DNA of 64,000 bases from Paenibacillus phytorum (GTDB taxonomy: Bacteria; Bacillota; Bacilli; Paenibacillales; NBRC-103111), in contig NZ_WHOA01000092.1 in the NCBI RefSeq assembly GCF_013141715.1, positions 1 through 64,000 of the forward strand, given 5' to 3'. Position 1 is the first letter of the stretch. The number at the start of each line of letters is the position of its first letter. Below, piece by piece: positions 32,185 to 40,681 of the stretch. The notes under the pieces are model-generated. The model ran no database searches. It was given only the letters and a program-made list of their open reading frames with translations, and was not told the DNA's origin. Made by a program: the position numbers and the translations under genes.

Positions 32185-33045
32185 GTGGCAGATTGGGTAA
32201 GTATCGTAATCAGATCGTTTTTTGCACTAGTCTTTTTGTTTGTACTGACGCGTATTCTTGGTAAAAAACAAATATCTCAACTTACTTTTTTTGAATATGT
32301 TCTCGGAATTACGATTGGTGACTTAGCTGGGACTATTTCCACGGATGTGGATTTCAGATTCTGGCATGGGGTCACTGCTATACTCGTCTGGGTTCTCATC
32401 CCTTTAACACTGGAGATTCTGACGCTCAAAAGTAAGACGTTACGGCTTTGGTTTGAGGGCAAAGGAACTGTTGTCATTAAAGATGGCAAAATTCTTGAGG
32501 ACAATTTGAAAAAAGAACGTTACACGGGGGATGAGCTGCTGGCGCAGCTGCGCACCAAAAGTGTTTTTCGCATGGCAGATGTTGAATTCGCTATGCTTGA
32601 AGCTAGTGGTGATTTAAGTGTTCTACTTAAAAGTGAACTCCAGCCTCTGACACCAAATCACTTGGGCATGAAGCTGACCATTGAGAAACCGACGCAGTCC
32701 GTCATCATGGATGGCGTCATTCAAGATGAACCCTTGGCCGCAGCGGGTAGAGGAAGAGGATGGCTACATAAAGAACTGGATAAGCTAGGAGTAACTAAGG
32801 AGAATGTGTTCCTCGCACAAGTTGACACGCATGGCGAGTTAACGGTTGATCTTTATGATGATAAATTAAAAGTGCCTCAACCGAGTGAAAGGCCTGCTTT
32901 ATTAGCCACTTTGAAGAAATGTGAGGCAGATCTTGAACTATTTTCATTGACGACTAGTCATCCGCAAGCAAAGAAGATGTACGAGGCATGTTCGGTGCAG
33001 TTAACGAAGGTCATTCAGGATCTGAATATGATTTTAAGAAATTAG
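32185..33045 (+). CDS. DUF421 membrane protein with C-terminal DUF1657-like domain (YetF-like)
   Basis: A 286-residue protein. Membrane segments occupy about residues 5-80 with the conserved DUF421 core (TRILGKKQISQLTFFEYVLG and ITIGDLAGTIS); a soluble YetF-type domain follows to about 230. The last 50 residues (LLATLKKCEADLELFSLTTS, then AKKMYEACS) match the separate DUF1657 protein encoded at 29683-29889, so this is a two-domain fusion. Start is GTG at 32185 behind AGGGGAGGG. It heads spoVAC-spoVAD-spoVAE, an arrangement like the mobile spoVA2-type operons linked to spore heat resistance in bacilli. Confidence 0.85.
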   Translation: MADWVSIVIRSFFALVFLFVLTRILGKKQISQLTFFEYVLGITIGDLAGTISTDVDFRFWHGVTAILVWVLIPLTLEILTLKSKTLRLWFEGKGTVVIKDGKILEDNLKKERYTGDELLAQLRTKSVFRMADVEFAMLEASGDLSVLLKSELQPLTPNHLGMKLTIEKPTQSVIMDGVIQDEPLAAAGRGRGWLHKELDKLGVTKENVFLAQVDTHGELTVDLYDDKLKVPQPSERPALLATLKKCEADLELFSLTTSHPQAKKMYEACSVQLTKVIQDLNMILRN

Positions 33046-33072
33046 GGCATTAAAGGAAGCAGGAGGGAAAAC

Positions 33073-33546
33073 ATGGCTAACAACAAGAAAAAGAACTTGA
33101 CAATGACGCAGCAGGAGTATCAGAAACTAGCGAAGAGGCAAGAGCCAAAAAGACCCGTTCTAATAAATTGCATGCGAGCCTTTCTCGTTGGAGGGACAAT
33201 CTGTTTAATTGGTGAATGTTTCATGGAGATGTTCGTTAATTGGTTTGGTTTTACCGAAAAAACAGCAGGGAATCCAACGGTTGCCGTGTTAATTATCATA
33301 TCCGTCATACTGACGAGCTTTGGTGTGTACGATAAAATGGCCCAATGGGCCGGAGCGGGAAGCTCCGTTCCTGTAACAGGTTTCGCAAATTCGTTGTGCT
33401 CAGCAGCTATTGAACACAAGGCGGAAGGACTTGTGCTTGGAGTTGGCGGTAATATGTTCAAGTTAGCTGGCTCCGTCATTGTATTCGGAACCGTCGCAGC
33501 CTTTGTTGTAGGTATCGTACATCTTATCATTTCGGGTGGGGGTTGA
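33073..33546 (+). CDS. spoVAC: Stage V sporulation protein AC
   Basis: A 157-residue membrane protein of the channel that moves Ca-dipicolinate into the spore and releases it at germination. Conserved blocks include RAFLVGGTICLIGECF, FGVYDKMAQWAGAGSSVPVT and GFANSLCSAAIEHKAEG. SpoVAC acts as a mechanosensitive channel in B. subtilis. AGGAGGG precedes the ATG; it is followed by spoVAD with four bases between stop and start. Confidence 0.93.
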   Translation: MANNKKKNLTMTQQEYQKLAKRQEPKRPVLINCMRAFLVGGTICLIGECFMEMFVNWFGFTEKTAGNPTVAVLIIISVILTSFGVYDKMAQWAGAGSSVPVTGFANSLCSAAIEHKAEGLVLGVGGNMFKLAGSVIVFGTVAAFVVGIVHLIISGGG

Positions 33547-33550
33547 CCGT

Positions 33551-34570
33551 ATGCTGAAGGGACATCAGAGCTGGGTCTTTGAGAATCGCCCCGTGATACT
33601 ATCAACGGGGACGGTTGTTGGACCTGATGAAGGCCAAGGGCCAATTAGTGAAGATTTCGATATCGTCCACGGCGATTTGACCGTTGGTCAAAAAACGTGG
33701 GAAAAAGCCGAAAAGGCGCTGCTAGAAGAAGCTGCGCAGCGAGCACTTGATAAGGCCGGGCTGGTGGGCGGCAACATACAGTTCTATATTGGAGGCGATC
33801 TGATGAATCAGATCATCTCCAATACCTTCGCTGTGCGCACGTTGAATATGCCGTTTCTCGGCATATTCGGCGCTTGCTCCACATCGATGGAAGGGCTCGC
33901 GCTAGCCGCGCAGCTGGTGGACTCGGGGGCCGCCAACTACGTGATGGCCGGCACCTGCAGCCATAACTGTACGGCGGAGAAGCAGTTCCGTTATCCGACG
34001 GAATACGGATCGCAGAAGCCGCCGACAGCTCAGTACACAGTCACTGGCGCTGGGGTCGCAGTGCTGGGTAAGACCGGTGACGGCCCTGTCGTCACCTCGG
34101 CCACAATCGGACGAATCGTTGATATGGGCATCACGGATCCGTTTAATATGGGCGCTGCGATGGCTCCGGCAGCGGTAGACACCATTCAAACTCACTTCCG
34201 AGAATTGAATATTGAGCCTAGTTACTACGATCTAATCGTCACCGGTGATTTGGCAACAGTGGGTGTGAACATTGCGCGCGAACTATTCGATAAGCATAAA
34301 TTTCCAATTGATCAAACAACATATGACGACTGCGGGTTGATCATTTATGATCGCGAGAAGCAGACCGTTCAAGCGGGAGGTAGCGGTTGTGGCTGCTCTG
34401 CAACCGTTACTTATGGTCATCTCCTAAAGCGCATAAAGAGTGGCGAATTGAAGCGAATACTAGTCGTAGCGACCGGAGCATTGCTCTCACCGCTTACTTT
34501 CCAACAAGGGGAAAGCATCCCTTGCATTGCACATGCTGTTTCTATTGAGTCTGGAGGGTTGTACGCATGA
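33551..34570 (+). CDS. spoVAD: Stage V sporulation protein AD
   Basis: A 339-residue soluble protein with a thiolase-like fold that binds dipicolinic acid. Conserved regions: [39 protein letters not shown] and [13 protein letters not shown]. The start is ATG 33551, four bases after the spoVAC stop, with GGTGGGGGT upstream; a GTG at 33536 overlaps spoVAC and is less likely. The segment 33,840-33,970 is visibly GC-rich relative to its flanks. Confidence 0.93.
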   Translation: MLKGHQSWVFENRPVILSTGTVVGPDEGQGPISEDFDIVHGDLTVGQKTWEKAEKALLEEAAQRALDKAGLVGGNIQFYIGGDLMNQIISNTFAVRTLNMPFLGIFGACSTSMEGLALAAQLVDSGAANYVMAGTCSHNCTAEKQFRYPTEYGSQKPPTAQYTVTGAGVAVLGKTGDGPVVTSATIGRIVDMGITDPFNMGAAMAPAAVDTIQTHFRELNIEPSYYDLIVTGDLATVGVNIARELFDKHKFPIDQTTYDDCGLIIYDREKQTVQAGGSGCGCSATVTYGHLLKRIKSGELKRILVVATGALLSPLTFQQGESIPCIAHAVSIESGGLYA

Positions 34571-34917
34571 ACTTTTTTTGGGCTTTTCTGATTGGCGGAG
34601 CCATCTGTGTATTTGGCCAACTTTTGATGGATGTCGGCAAATTGACGCCCGCTCATACCATGAGCACGCTTGTCGTGCTGGGCGCTATAGCAGACGGCTG
34701 TAATTTGTATGATCCGTTCATTGAATTTGCTGGTGCGGGTGCAACCGTTCCGATTACCAGCTTCGGCAATGCCCTGGTGCACGGGGCGTTAGAAGAACTT
34801 CATAAGGATGGCTATATAGGGATCATCACTGGTATTTTTAAAGTGACCAGCGCGGGGGTATCCGCGGCGATTATCTTCTCTTTCATAGCAGCTGTATTTG
34901 TCAAACCCAAAGGATAA
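34567..34917 (+). CDS. spoVAE: Stage V sporulation protein AE (AEb type)
   Basis: A 116-residue membrane protein; the ATG overlaps the spoVAD stop (ATGA), showing translational coupling. It has the SpoVAE membrane pattern [20 protein letters not shown] and the family segment [20 protein letters not shown], which parallels SpoVAC. Third subunit of the dipicolinate channel set. A terminator follows 50 bases later. Confidence 0.92.
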   Translation: MNFFWAFLIGGAICVFGQLLMDVGKLTPAHTMSTLVVLGAIADGCNLYDPFIEFAGAGATVPITSFGNALVHGALEELHKDGYIGIITGIFKVTSAGVSAAIIFSFIAAVFVKPKG

Positions 34918-34970
34918 GATGAATGCTCCATTCGTGGACACTTAACAGAAAGACCCTAGATTAAGCAGTT

Positions 34971-35016
34971 AAAAGATGGCTCCTGTATTCGGTTTTCGCC
35001 GGGAGTCATCTTTTTT
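34971..35016 (+). terminator. Terminator of the spoVA-type operon
   Basis: AAAAGATGGCTCC and GGGAGTCATCTTTTTT pair across a 17-base loop, ending in a T run. Confidence 0.85.
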
Positions 35017-35257
35017 ATGTCCAATTATAACCATTGCTAATTCGATTTAATGAGTCAAAGTTGTTACCAATGTTGCTGCCCTTAAAATGTTTCTTCAACT
35101 GGTCAGGAATCATTCCGCCGTCTGCAAGAAGCAGCGGTCATAATAACAGCATCGCCCTAATCTCAAAACAGGCTTTTACTGTCTGACATTTGTACATGCA
35201 ATTCAAATGCCATTGAAATACAATAAACCATCTGATAGCAGAAAGGAGCGAGATGGA
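35017..35257. other. Gene-free stretch before the YjcZ-like genes
   Basis: With the terminator this makes a 340-base gap after spoVAE. It holds AATACAATA at 35217-35225, close to the -10 consensus of mother-cell sigma E/K promoters (CATACAATA-type), 33 bases before the first YjcZ-like start. No convincing -35 at the expected distance. No gene is supported. Confidence 0.4.
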
Positions 35258-35368
35258 ATGGGTTATGCTGCAGGAGGTTGTTATAGCGGTGGATTGGGTA
35301 CTAGTACGGCTATTGTCTTGGTTCTCTTCATTCTTTTGGTTATTATTACCAGTGCATTTGTATGGTAA
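35258..35368 (+). CDS. YjcZ-family sporulation peptide, 36 aa
   Basis: AAAGGAGCGAG precedes the ATG. The protein starts MGYAAGGCYSGGLGTSTAIV and continues with a membrane-spanning LVLFILLVIITSAFVW-type tail, the hallmark of YjcZ/YhcZ-like spore peptides. Such peptides are made during sporulation in bacilli and have no known activity. The first of a pair (see 35727-35816). Confidence 0.85.
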   Translation: MGYAAGGCYSGGLGTSTAIVLVLFILLVIITSAFVW

Positions 35369-35422
35369 TTCATAACACACCTCAAGCTTTTTAAGAGAAT
35401 GCATGAAGTGGAGGTTATAGGA

Positions 35423-35689
35423 ATGTCAATTGACAATAATCGGCTAAAATCCCTTAAAGGCAAACATGTTTATGTTATGACACGCCAAGGGCAAGTTATA
35501 GAGGGAACTTTGGATAAGAGCACGCGTGACAAAATCTATCTTCGTTCAAATGCCAAAACCGTAAGCACAAGCGCATTTACACCGTTCAGTCCATTCTTTA
35601 ACCCAGTCACTCCACTTGTCCTCTTTGATTTGTTGGCCATTGAGGAGTCCCCATTTTTCTTCCGTAGATCTCCGTTTTTCTTTTGGTAG
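35423..35689 (+). CDS. Small Sm-like protein, 88 aa, aromatic tail
   Basis: GTGGAGGTTATAGG directly precedes the ATG at 35423; an in-frame ATG at 35399 lacks a site. Residues about 8-45 (LKGKHVYVMTRQGQVIEGTL) have the strand-turn-strand pattern of Sm/Hfq-like or DUF2642-like beta barrels. The C-terminus is rich in Phe and Pro (FFFRRSPFFFW), unusual for a soluble RNA chaperone and more like a coat or membrane-contact tail. Located between two YjcZ-like genes, so spore association is likely (inference). No firm family assignment. Confidence 0.65.
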   Translation: MSIDNNRLKSLKGKHVYVMTRQGQVIEGTLDKSTRDKIYLRSNAKTVSTSAFTPFSPFFNPVTPLVLFDLLAIEESPFFFRRSPFFFW

Positions 35690-35726
35690 TCCGAGACTGA
35701 TTTCACATGAAAGGAGTGACTAATCT

Positions 35727-35816
35727 ATGGGATACGCAGCAGGAACAAGTAGTTCAGCAGCAGTGTTGGTTCTCTTTATTTTGTTGGTTATTATTACTAT
35801 GACTTTTGCAATATGA
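35727..35816 (+). CDS. YjcZ-family sporulation peptide, 29 aa
   Basis: AAAGGAGTGA precedes the ATG. It begins MGYAAGTSSSAAVLVLFILL and ends in a hydrophobic VIITMTFAI. It shares the MGYAAG head and VLVLFILLVIIT membrane core with the 36-residue protein at 35258, so the two are paralogues. A terminator follows after 13 bases. Confidence 0.82.
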   Translation: MGYAAGTSSSAAVLVLFILLVIITMTFAI

Positions 35817-35829
35817 ATATATTAAATTT

Positions 35830-35864
35830 AGATCCAGAGCACGTTGCTGTGGATCTCTTTTTTT
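35830..35864 (+). terminator. Terminator after the YjcZ-like cluster
   Basis: AGATCCA and TGGATCT, with inner GCA/TGC pairs, followed by CTTTTTTTGC. Confidence 0.88.
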
Positions 35865-36068
35865 GCTTATCATCGTATACCGCATGGATGGTTAAATTTA
35901 ACAAATAAATTTAGAGGATTTACAAGTATACGGACGAAAAACTTTACTGTAAACTAGATTTACGCTCATTTTCCTATCATTTTTGAGGAATACGGACTTA
36001 TGGAAGTATTTTCACCTTAAATGGCAGCAAAAACGCAATTTGCCAAGAAAAATGCAGTTAATACTTAA

Positions 36069-36121
36069 GTCGTAAATTTTCTGAAAACTCAGAAACTGCT
36101 TACGACGTAAGTTTTCTTACG
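36069..36121 (+). promoter_or_regulatory. Structured leader upstream of the MoxR gene
   Basis: Two alternative stems: GTCGTAA (36069-36075) with TTACGAC (36100-36106), and the overlapping CGTAAG-TTTT-CTTACG (36106-36121). The second ends nine bases before the AAGGAGG of the MoxR gene. They share bases at 36106, so they compete. The rest of 35865-36143 is AT-rich with nothing else recognised. Confidence 0.4.
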
Positions 36122-36143
36122 AAAACTCTAAGGAGGATCACAC

Positions 36144-37103
36144 ATGGAAACTGCCACCCATCATCATGTAGAAGCTCTAGCTAGGTTGAAAGCGAATTTG
36201 GAATCATGCATTCTTGGCAAGAGCTCTGAGATTGAATTGTTGCTAACTGCGATGCTGGCCGGTGGGCATGTTTTGCTTGAAGATGTGCCGGGTACAGGCA
36301 AGACAGTGTTGATTAAAGCGCTTGCTCGATCCATAGATGGTCAATTTCGCCGCATTCAATGTAATCCGGATTTATTACCTTCCGATATAACAGGTGTTTC
36401 TATATATCACCCCAAAGAAGAGAAGTTCTTGTTCCGTTCAGGACCAATAATGACGAACATTTTACTTGTCGATGAAATTAATCGGGCAACAACAAAAACA
36501 CAGTCTGCTTTGCTGGAAGCAATGGAAGAACAACATATCACCGTCGATGGTGATATACACGAGCTTCCTTCCCCATTTATGATGCTTGCGACCCAGAACC
36601 CAATTGACTTCGAAGGTACATATATTTTGCCTGAAGCGCAGCTTGACCGATTCATGATGAAGCTTAGTCTAGGTTATCCGAGTGAAGCCGCCGAGAAGCA
36701 GATGATTACATCCCAAAGCAAAGTGCATCCGATGGAGGCGCTGCAGGCGATCATGGATACGTCTCAAGTGCTAGCCATCCAGGAACAGGTCCGTCATGTC
36801 CACTTGGATGAAGCAGTAGCTGATTATTTAGTGACCATTACAAGAAAAACACGTGAACATCAGGCTGTATTCCTCGGAGCTAGTCCAAGAGCAACGCTTT
36901 CATTAGTATTAGCTTCCAAATCTTTTGCATTCCTCCATGGAAGAGACTATGTGATTCCTGATGATATTAAATACCTTGCTCCTTACGTTCTTGGTCATCG
37001 AATGATTCTTCATTCCGAAGCCCGTATGGACGGAGCGACGGTTTCCTCAGTTCTCGGCGCGATTTTCGAGCAAGTACGCGTGCCGGTTCGATTGGAGAAG
37101 TGA
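36144..37103 (+). CDS. MoxR-family AAA+ ATPase
   Basis: A 319-residue AAA+ protein: Walker A GHVLLEDVPGTGKTVLIKAL, Walker B LLVDEINRATTKTQSALLEA, and sensor region LATQNPIDFEGTYILPEAQL. MoxR ATPases act as chaperones in maturation of complexes with partner proteins of the DUF58 and transglutaminase families encoded next. AAGGAGG lies seven to eight bases before the ATG. First gene of a three-gene operon with stops and starts four bases apart or overlapping. Confidence 0.92.
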   Translation: METATHHHVEALARLKANLESCILGKSSEIELLLTAMLAGGHVLLEDVPGTGKTVLIKALARSIDGQFRRIQCNPDLLPSDITGVSIYHPKEEKFLFRSGPIMTNILLVDEINRATTKTQSALLEAMEEQHITVDGDIHELPSPFMMLATQNPIDFEGTYILPEAQLDRFMMKLSLGYPSEAAEKQMITSQSKVHPMEALQAIMDTSQVLAIQEQVRHVHLDEAVADYLVTITRKTREHQAVFLGASPRATLSLVLASKSFAFLHGRDYVIPDDIKYLAPYVLGHRMILHSEARMDGATVSSVLGAIFEQVRVPVRLEK

Positions 37104-37107
37104 GCCT

Positions 37108-38394
37108 ATGAATCGACCGGTATTCAAACGATTCGGGGAAATCCCCCGGTTTCCGGCAGCTCTATGGCTTCTTATTTCTTGTTTCACAGCTAGTTTATTG
37201 TTCCTGTTGTTTCAAGGTGGGAAGCTGGCCTCTATGCTTTTTATTATTATCACGTTATTGTCTGCCTATTTACTCTCTGGCAACTGGAGTGGAATTAAAC
37301 GTGCGCAAGGTACACGCAAGCTTGCGAATGTAGGGCAAGAAACTCAAATAGAAGCTGGGCAATCGTTGCAGATTGGTATTGGCGTGCAGATTCCGGGGTT
37401 CTGGCCTATTCCTTATATGATGATTAAAGATCAGCTTATTCGACAGAATGGGGAAGAGACCACTTTCGAAGGCTCCATTGTTCCAGATTGGAAACGTAGA
37501 GGCGAATTACTTTACAGTACTCCACCATTAAGAAGAGGGTATTATCGGTTTGGTGAAACGGAGTGTTTAACCGAGGATATTTTTGGCTTCTTTCAGCATA
37601 AGGGCCGTTTAGAGCTTCAGCAGCCGATTACTGTGTATCCACAAACGGTTGCTATTCGGGAATGGGCGCAATTTCACCAAATGCTTAAAGGCATGCAGCA
37701 TCACTCCACAACGACACGAGCACATCGTGAAACGACGCAAATTAATGGTGTCCGTGAATATATTTATGGAGACCGCTTATCACGTATACATTGGAATGCC
37801 ACTGCGAAGACAGGTACATGGAAATCCAAAGAATTCGAGCGAGAATCCCTTCCCAAGACGATTATTTTATTGGATCGGAATGCCCGTGCCTATCGGGACG
37901 CTGCCGAATTTGAACTGGCGGTATCTGTTGCAGCTTCCTTATTTCGCTATGGAGCAAGTCGTGACTTAGCACTGGGATTACTTTCGATTGGGAAGGAATC
38001 CACGTATTTTGAACCGAAGCAAAGCCACAATCATCACAAGCAAATCATACAGCATTTGGTCGGGGTAGAGGCAGATGGTTACCACTCACTTCACCAAATC
38101 ATCAAAGAACGCTCGCGGGAATGGCCAGCAGGCTGCTTCTTTGTACTTATTTCTCCGCAAAAGGGCTCAGCGATGATACAGGTAATTCATCACCTGGAAC
38201 ATCTCCAGATGAATCCATGCCATATCTGGGTTCATGCGAAGTCCAACCATGCATTTAAACCGCAAGGGGTGGACATTGAAGGCAATCAGGAGGATTGGAT
38301 AAAGGCGATTCGCTCACAAGGCTATATGGGTTATGAGGTTAGTCAGTTGACGGACTTGCCTAACCTGTTGGGAGGGGCGAAACGTTATGCCTAA
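37108..38394 (+). CDS. DUF58-domain protein
   Basis: A 428-residue protein with two membrane segments near the N-terminus (about 16-58) and the DUF58 signature VREYIYGDRLSRIHWNATAK at about residue 216. The following region has a vWA-like fold. DUF58 genes regularly follow moxR, but their biochemical role is unsettled. The stop overlaps the next gene by eight bases. Confidence 0.88.
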   Translation: MNRPVFKRFGEIPRFPAALWLLISCFTASLLFLLFQGGKLASMLFIIITLLSAYLLSGNWSGIKRAQGTRKLANVGQETQIEAGQSLQIGIGVQIPGFWPIPYMMIKDQLIRQNGEETTFEGSIVPDWKRRGELLYSTPPLRRGYYRFGETECLTEDIFGFFQHKGRLELQQPITVYPQTVAIREWAQFHQMLKGMQHHSTTTRAHRETTQINGVREYIYGDRLSRIHWNATAKTGTWKSKEFERESLPKTIILLDRNARAYRDAAEFELAVSVAASLFRYGASRDLALGLLSIGKESTYFEPKQSHNHHKQIIQHLVGVEADGYHSLHQIIKERSREWPAGCFFVLISPQKGSAMIQVIHHLEHLQMNPCHIWVHAKSNHAFKPQGVDIEGNQEDWIKAIRSQGYMGYEVSQLTDLPNLLGGAKRYA

Positions 38395-40621
38395 CGTACT
38401 ATGGAAAAGGATTTTACTGACAGATTGGTCACAGCGAGTAACCGCAATTCTTACTGGTATTTTCCTTTATCAATTTGTTATCTGGATCATGAAAGAAGAT
38501 GGACTTTGGTTGCCTGAAACGGTCGCTTTTGTGACGGGAACGCTCTTAATTGTAGCGGTTACTTACCTCATACCGCACTTACATCGCGGCTGGCGTTCCT
38601 TGATTCAATTCGGTTTGATTATATGGCTGCACGGAATTGGTATGAGCTATCATTTTGTTGCGGTTAATGTGACGGCATGGAAAGATGCAGTGAAATGGAT
38701 TGCTCTGAATGCAGGGCAGCTGGAGCCGTACATTTGGTTTAGTTTAACTGCATGGATTACTTATTTGTTTGCGATGTGGTCTGTCCAATCAAGACTGCGT
38801 GTATTTGTCCTTATTTTTGTCAGTATCTTATTTTTTGCTATGCGTGATTCCTTCAGTATGATCTTTTTGTGGCCGCAAGTAGCTATGGTCATATTTTGCG
38901 GATTCTCACTGTTGATGGTGCAGCATTTTAGTCAACTGAAGAGACGGGCTCCGGTCATTTGGGAAACGATTACGGATTACCCGTCAACCCTCATTGTTCC
39001 AGTTCTATTGATTGTCGGTGTCACTTTTCTAGTTGGTCTACTAGCGCCAACTGTGAATCCGATATTAACGGATCCTTACACAGCTTGGAAAGTAAGCCGT
39101 GGTGAATCTGTCCCTCTACTTGGAAAAGGAGTCAGTATCACATCATCTACGAACGCCGATGCTTCTTCCGGCTATAGTCGGGATGACAGCCGGCTTGGCG
39201 GCGGTTTTCGTTATGATTACACGCCGGTTATGACTGTTGAAACGAGTAAGAGAACCTATTTCCGGGGCGAAACGAGATCTTTATACAACGGAAAAGGCTG
39301 GGAGCTTAGCCCCGTAGAGCGTAAATTGCCAGTCTATCGTGTGAACGGTAATCCGCTGCCGCTAGAACCGCGATTTGATCTGTCACTTTTGAAAACCAAA
39401 GAAGTGACACAAACGGTTGTCATGGATAGAGAGGAAGCATTTCCCGTCTTGTTCGGGGGATTCGCCATCCAGAAAATTGTGGAAGTGAATAAAGGTGAGA
39501 ACCCGTTTCAACGTCTGGTATGGTCTCCACGTCAATCTGAGCTTCGCTATATAGGAAGAAATAATTATCCTAAAGATTATACAATTGTTACCCAGGAGCC
39601 TATACTGGAAGAAGCGTTATTGCGAGAAGTCAAATCAGACTATACCAATCAACTGGAATGGGCGGAGTATCTACAAGTGCCTGCCGACCTTCCTGAACGA
39701 GTGAAGCAGTTGGCTGTTGAGATTACCAAGGCAGCGACGAATCCTTATGACAAGGCGAAGTCTATCGAGAAGTATTTATCAGATCATTATCCGTATACGA
39801 ATACGCCAGATGAAAGTAAGGGCAAGAGCAAAGATTTCGTAGACCGCTTCTTATTTGAAGTGAAGCAAGGGTATTGTGATTATTACTCATCAGCTATGGC
39901 TGTACTCACCCGTTCTATTGGGCTTCCAACTCGTTGGGTGAAAGGTTATTCTTCGGGCACTTCACCGATTCCTGCGGAAATTAGGGATTTAGGTATTTTG
40001 AGTCAACTGGGTGCTGAAATCGATGCGGATGGAGCAGGTACCTATACCGTTAGAAATTCAGACGCTCACTCGTGGGTTGAAGTGTACTTTGAAGGCTTTG
40101 GCTGGATACCTTTTGAACCTACCTCAGGCTTCAAACTGCCGAATGTGTTCCCAGAGCAAACACCTCCACCCGTTGATCTATCAACGGAAAGTGATCCTGT
40201 TACTTTGCCAGAAGAAACAAAAGAGGCTCCGAGCCTTACATGGTTGTGGTTGACATTAAGCGGTGCAGCTGCTGCTGCAGGTATTGCAGTTGTTGTATTC
40301 TTTATCTTGAAAAGCGACAATTGGAGAGCATGGCGAACCCGCAGGAAGAAAAGGCAAGCCGTTAATTTTAATCAGAAAATTATCGTTGAATTCGAAAAAC
40401 TGCTGCGGCTAAGCCGTCGTAAGGGCTACACGAGACATGAGTATGAAACCATGCGAGAAGCGACGACAAGATGGTCGAACCAAAGTAAGTGGATGAAAAA
40501 AGAGCTGGAAACGGTGCTCGAACTGTTTGAACGCGCGAAGTACAGTCAGGAGAATTCCACTGAAGTCGACTACCAAACCGTTAGTCAATCTATTATTCGA
40601 TTAAAAGAACAAATGAAATAG
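38387..40621 (+). CDS. Membrane-bound transglutaminase-like protein (TgpA family)
   Basis: A 744-residue protein: about six membrane segments in residues 10-230, an outer domain with a transglutaminase core, a further membrane segment near 617-640, and a cytoplasmic C-terminal region of the DUF4129 type. The catalytic triad is visible as Cys in QGYCDYYSSAM, His in SDAHSWVEVYF and the following Asp/Glu-bearing GWIPFEPT segment. Likely an envelope-facing cysteine enzyme or peptide-binding module, coupled to MoxR/DUF58. Confidence 0.88.
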   Translation: MPNVLWKRILLTDWSQRVTAILTGIFLYQFVIWIMKEDGLWLPETVAFVTGTLLIVAVTYLIPHLHRGWRSLIQFGLIIWLHGIGMSYHFVAVNVTAWKDAVKWIALNAGQLEPYIWFSLTAWITYLFAMWSVQSRLRVFVLIFVSILFFAMRDSFSMIFLWPQVAMVIFCGFSLLMVQHFSQLKRRAPVIWETITDYPSTLIVPVLLIVGVTFLVGLLAPTVNPILTDPYTAWKVSRGESVPLLGKGVSITSSTNADASSGYSRDDSRLGGGFRYDYTPVMTVETSKRTYFRGETRSLYNGKGWELSPVERKLPVYRVNGNPLPLEPRFDLSLLKTKEVTQTVVMDREEAFPVLFGGFAIQKIVEVNKGENPFQRLVWSPRQSELRYIGRNNYPKDYTIVTQEPILEEALLREVKSDYTNQLEWAEYLQVPADLPERVKQLAVEITKAATNPYDKAKSIEKYLSDHYPYTNTPDESKGKSKDFVDRFLFEVKQGYCDYYSSAMAVLTRSIGLPTRWVKGYSSGTSPIPAEIRDLGILSQLGAEIDADGAGTYTVRNSDAHSWVEVYFEGFGWIPFEPTSGFKLPNVFPEQTPPPVDLSTESDPVTLPEETKEAPSLTWLWLTLSGAAAAAGIAVVVFFILKSDNWRAWRTRRKKRQAVNFNQKIIVEFEKLLRLSRRKGYTRHEYETMREATTRWSNQSKWMKKELETVLELFERAKYSQENSTEVDYQTVSQSIIRLKEQMK

Positions 40622-40630
40622 GACAATGAA

Positions 40631-40658
40631 GCCACTCACCTTTCGAGGGGGTGGTTTT
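40631..40658 (+). terminator. Terminator of the moxR operon
   Basis: GCCACTCACC and GGGGGTGGT pair imperfectly around TTTCGA, followed by TTTTCC. Confidence 0.6.
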
Positions 40659-40681
40659 CCTATGAGAGGAGATTATTATTT

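Noticed and set aside
35015..35113. 32-codon minus-strand frame (MIPDQLKKHFKGSNIGNN...) after spoVAE
   Set aside because: It ends inside the spoVA terminator, lacks a proper ribosome binding site and matches nothing known to me.
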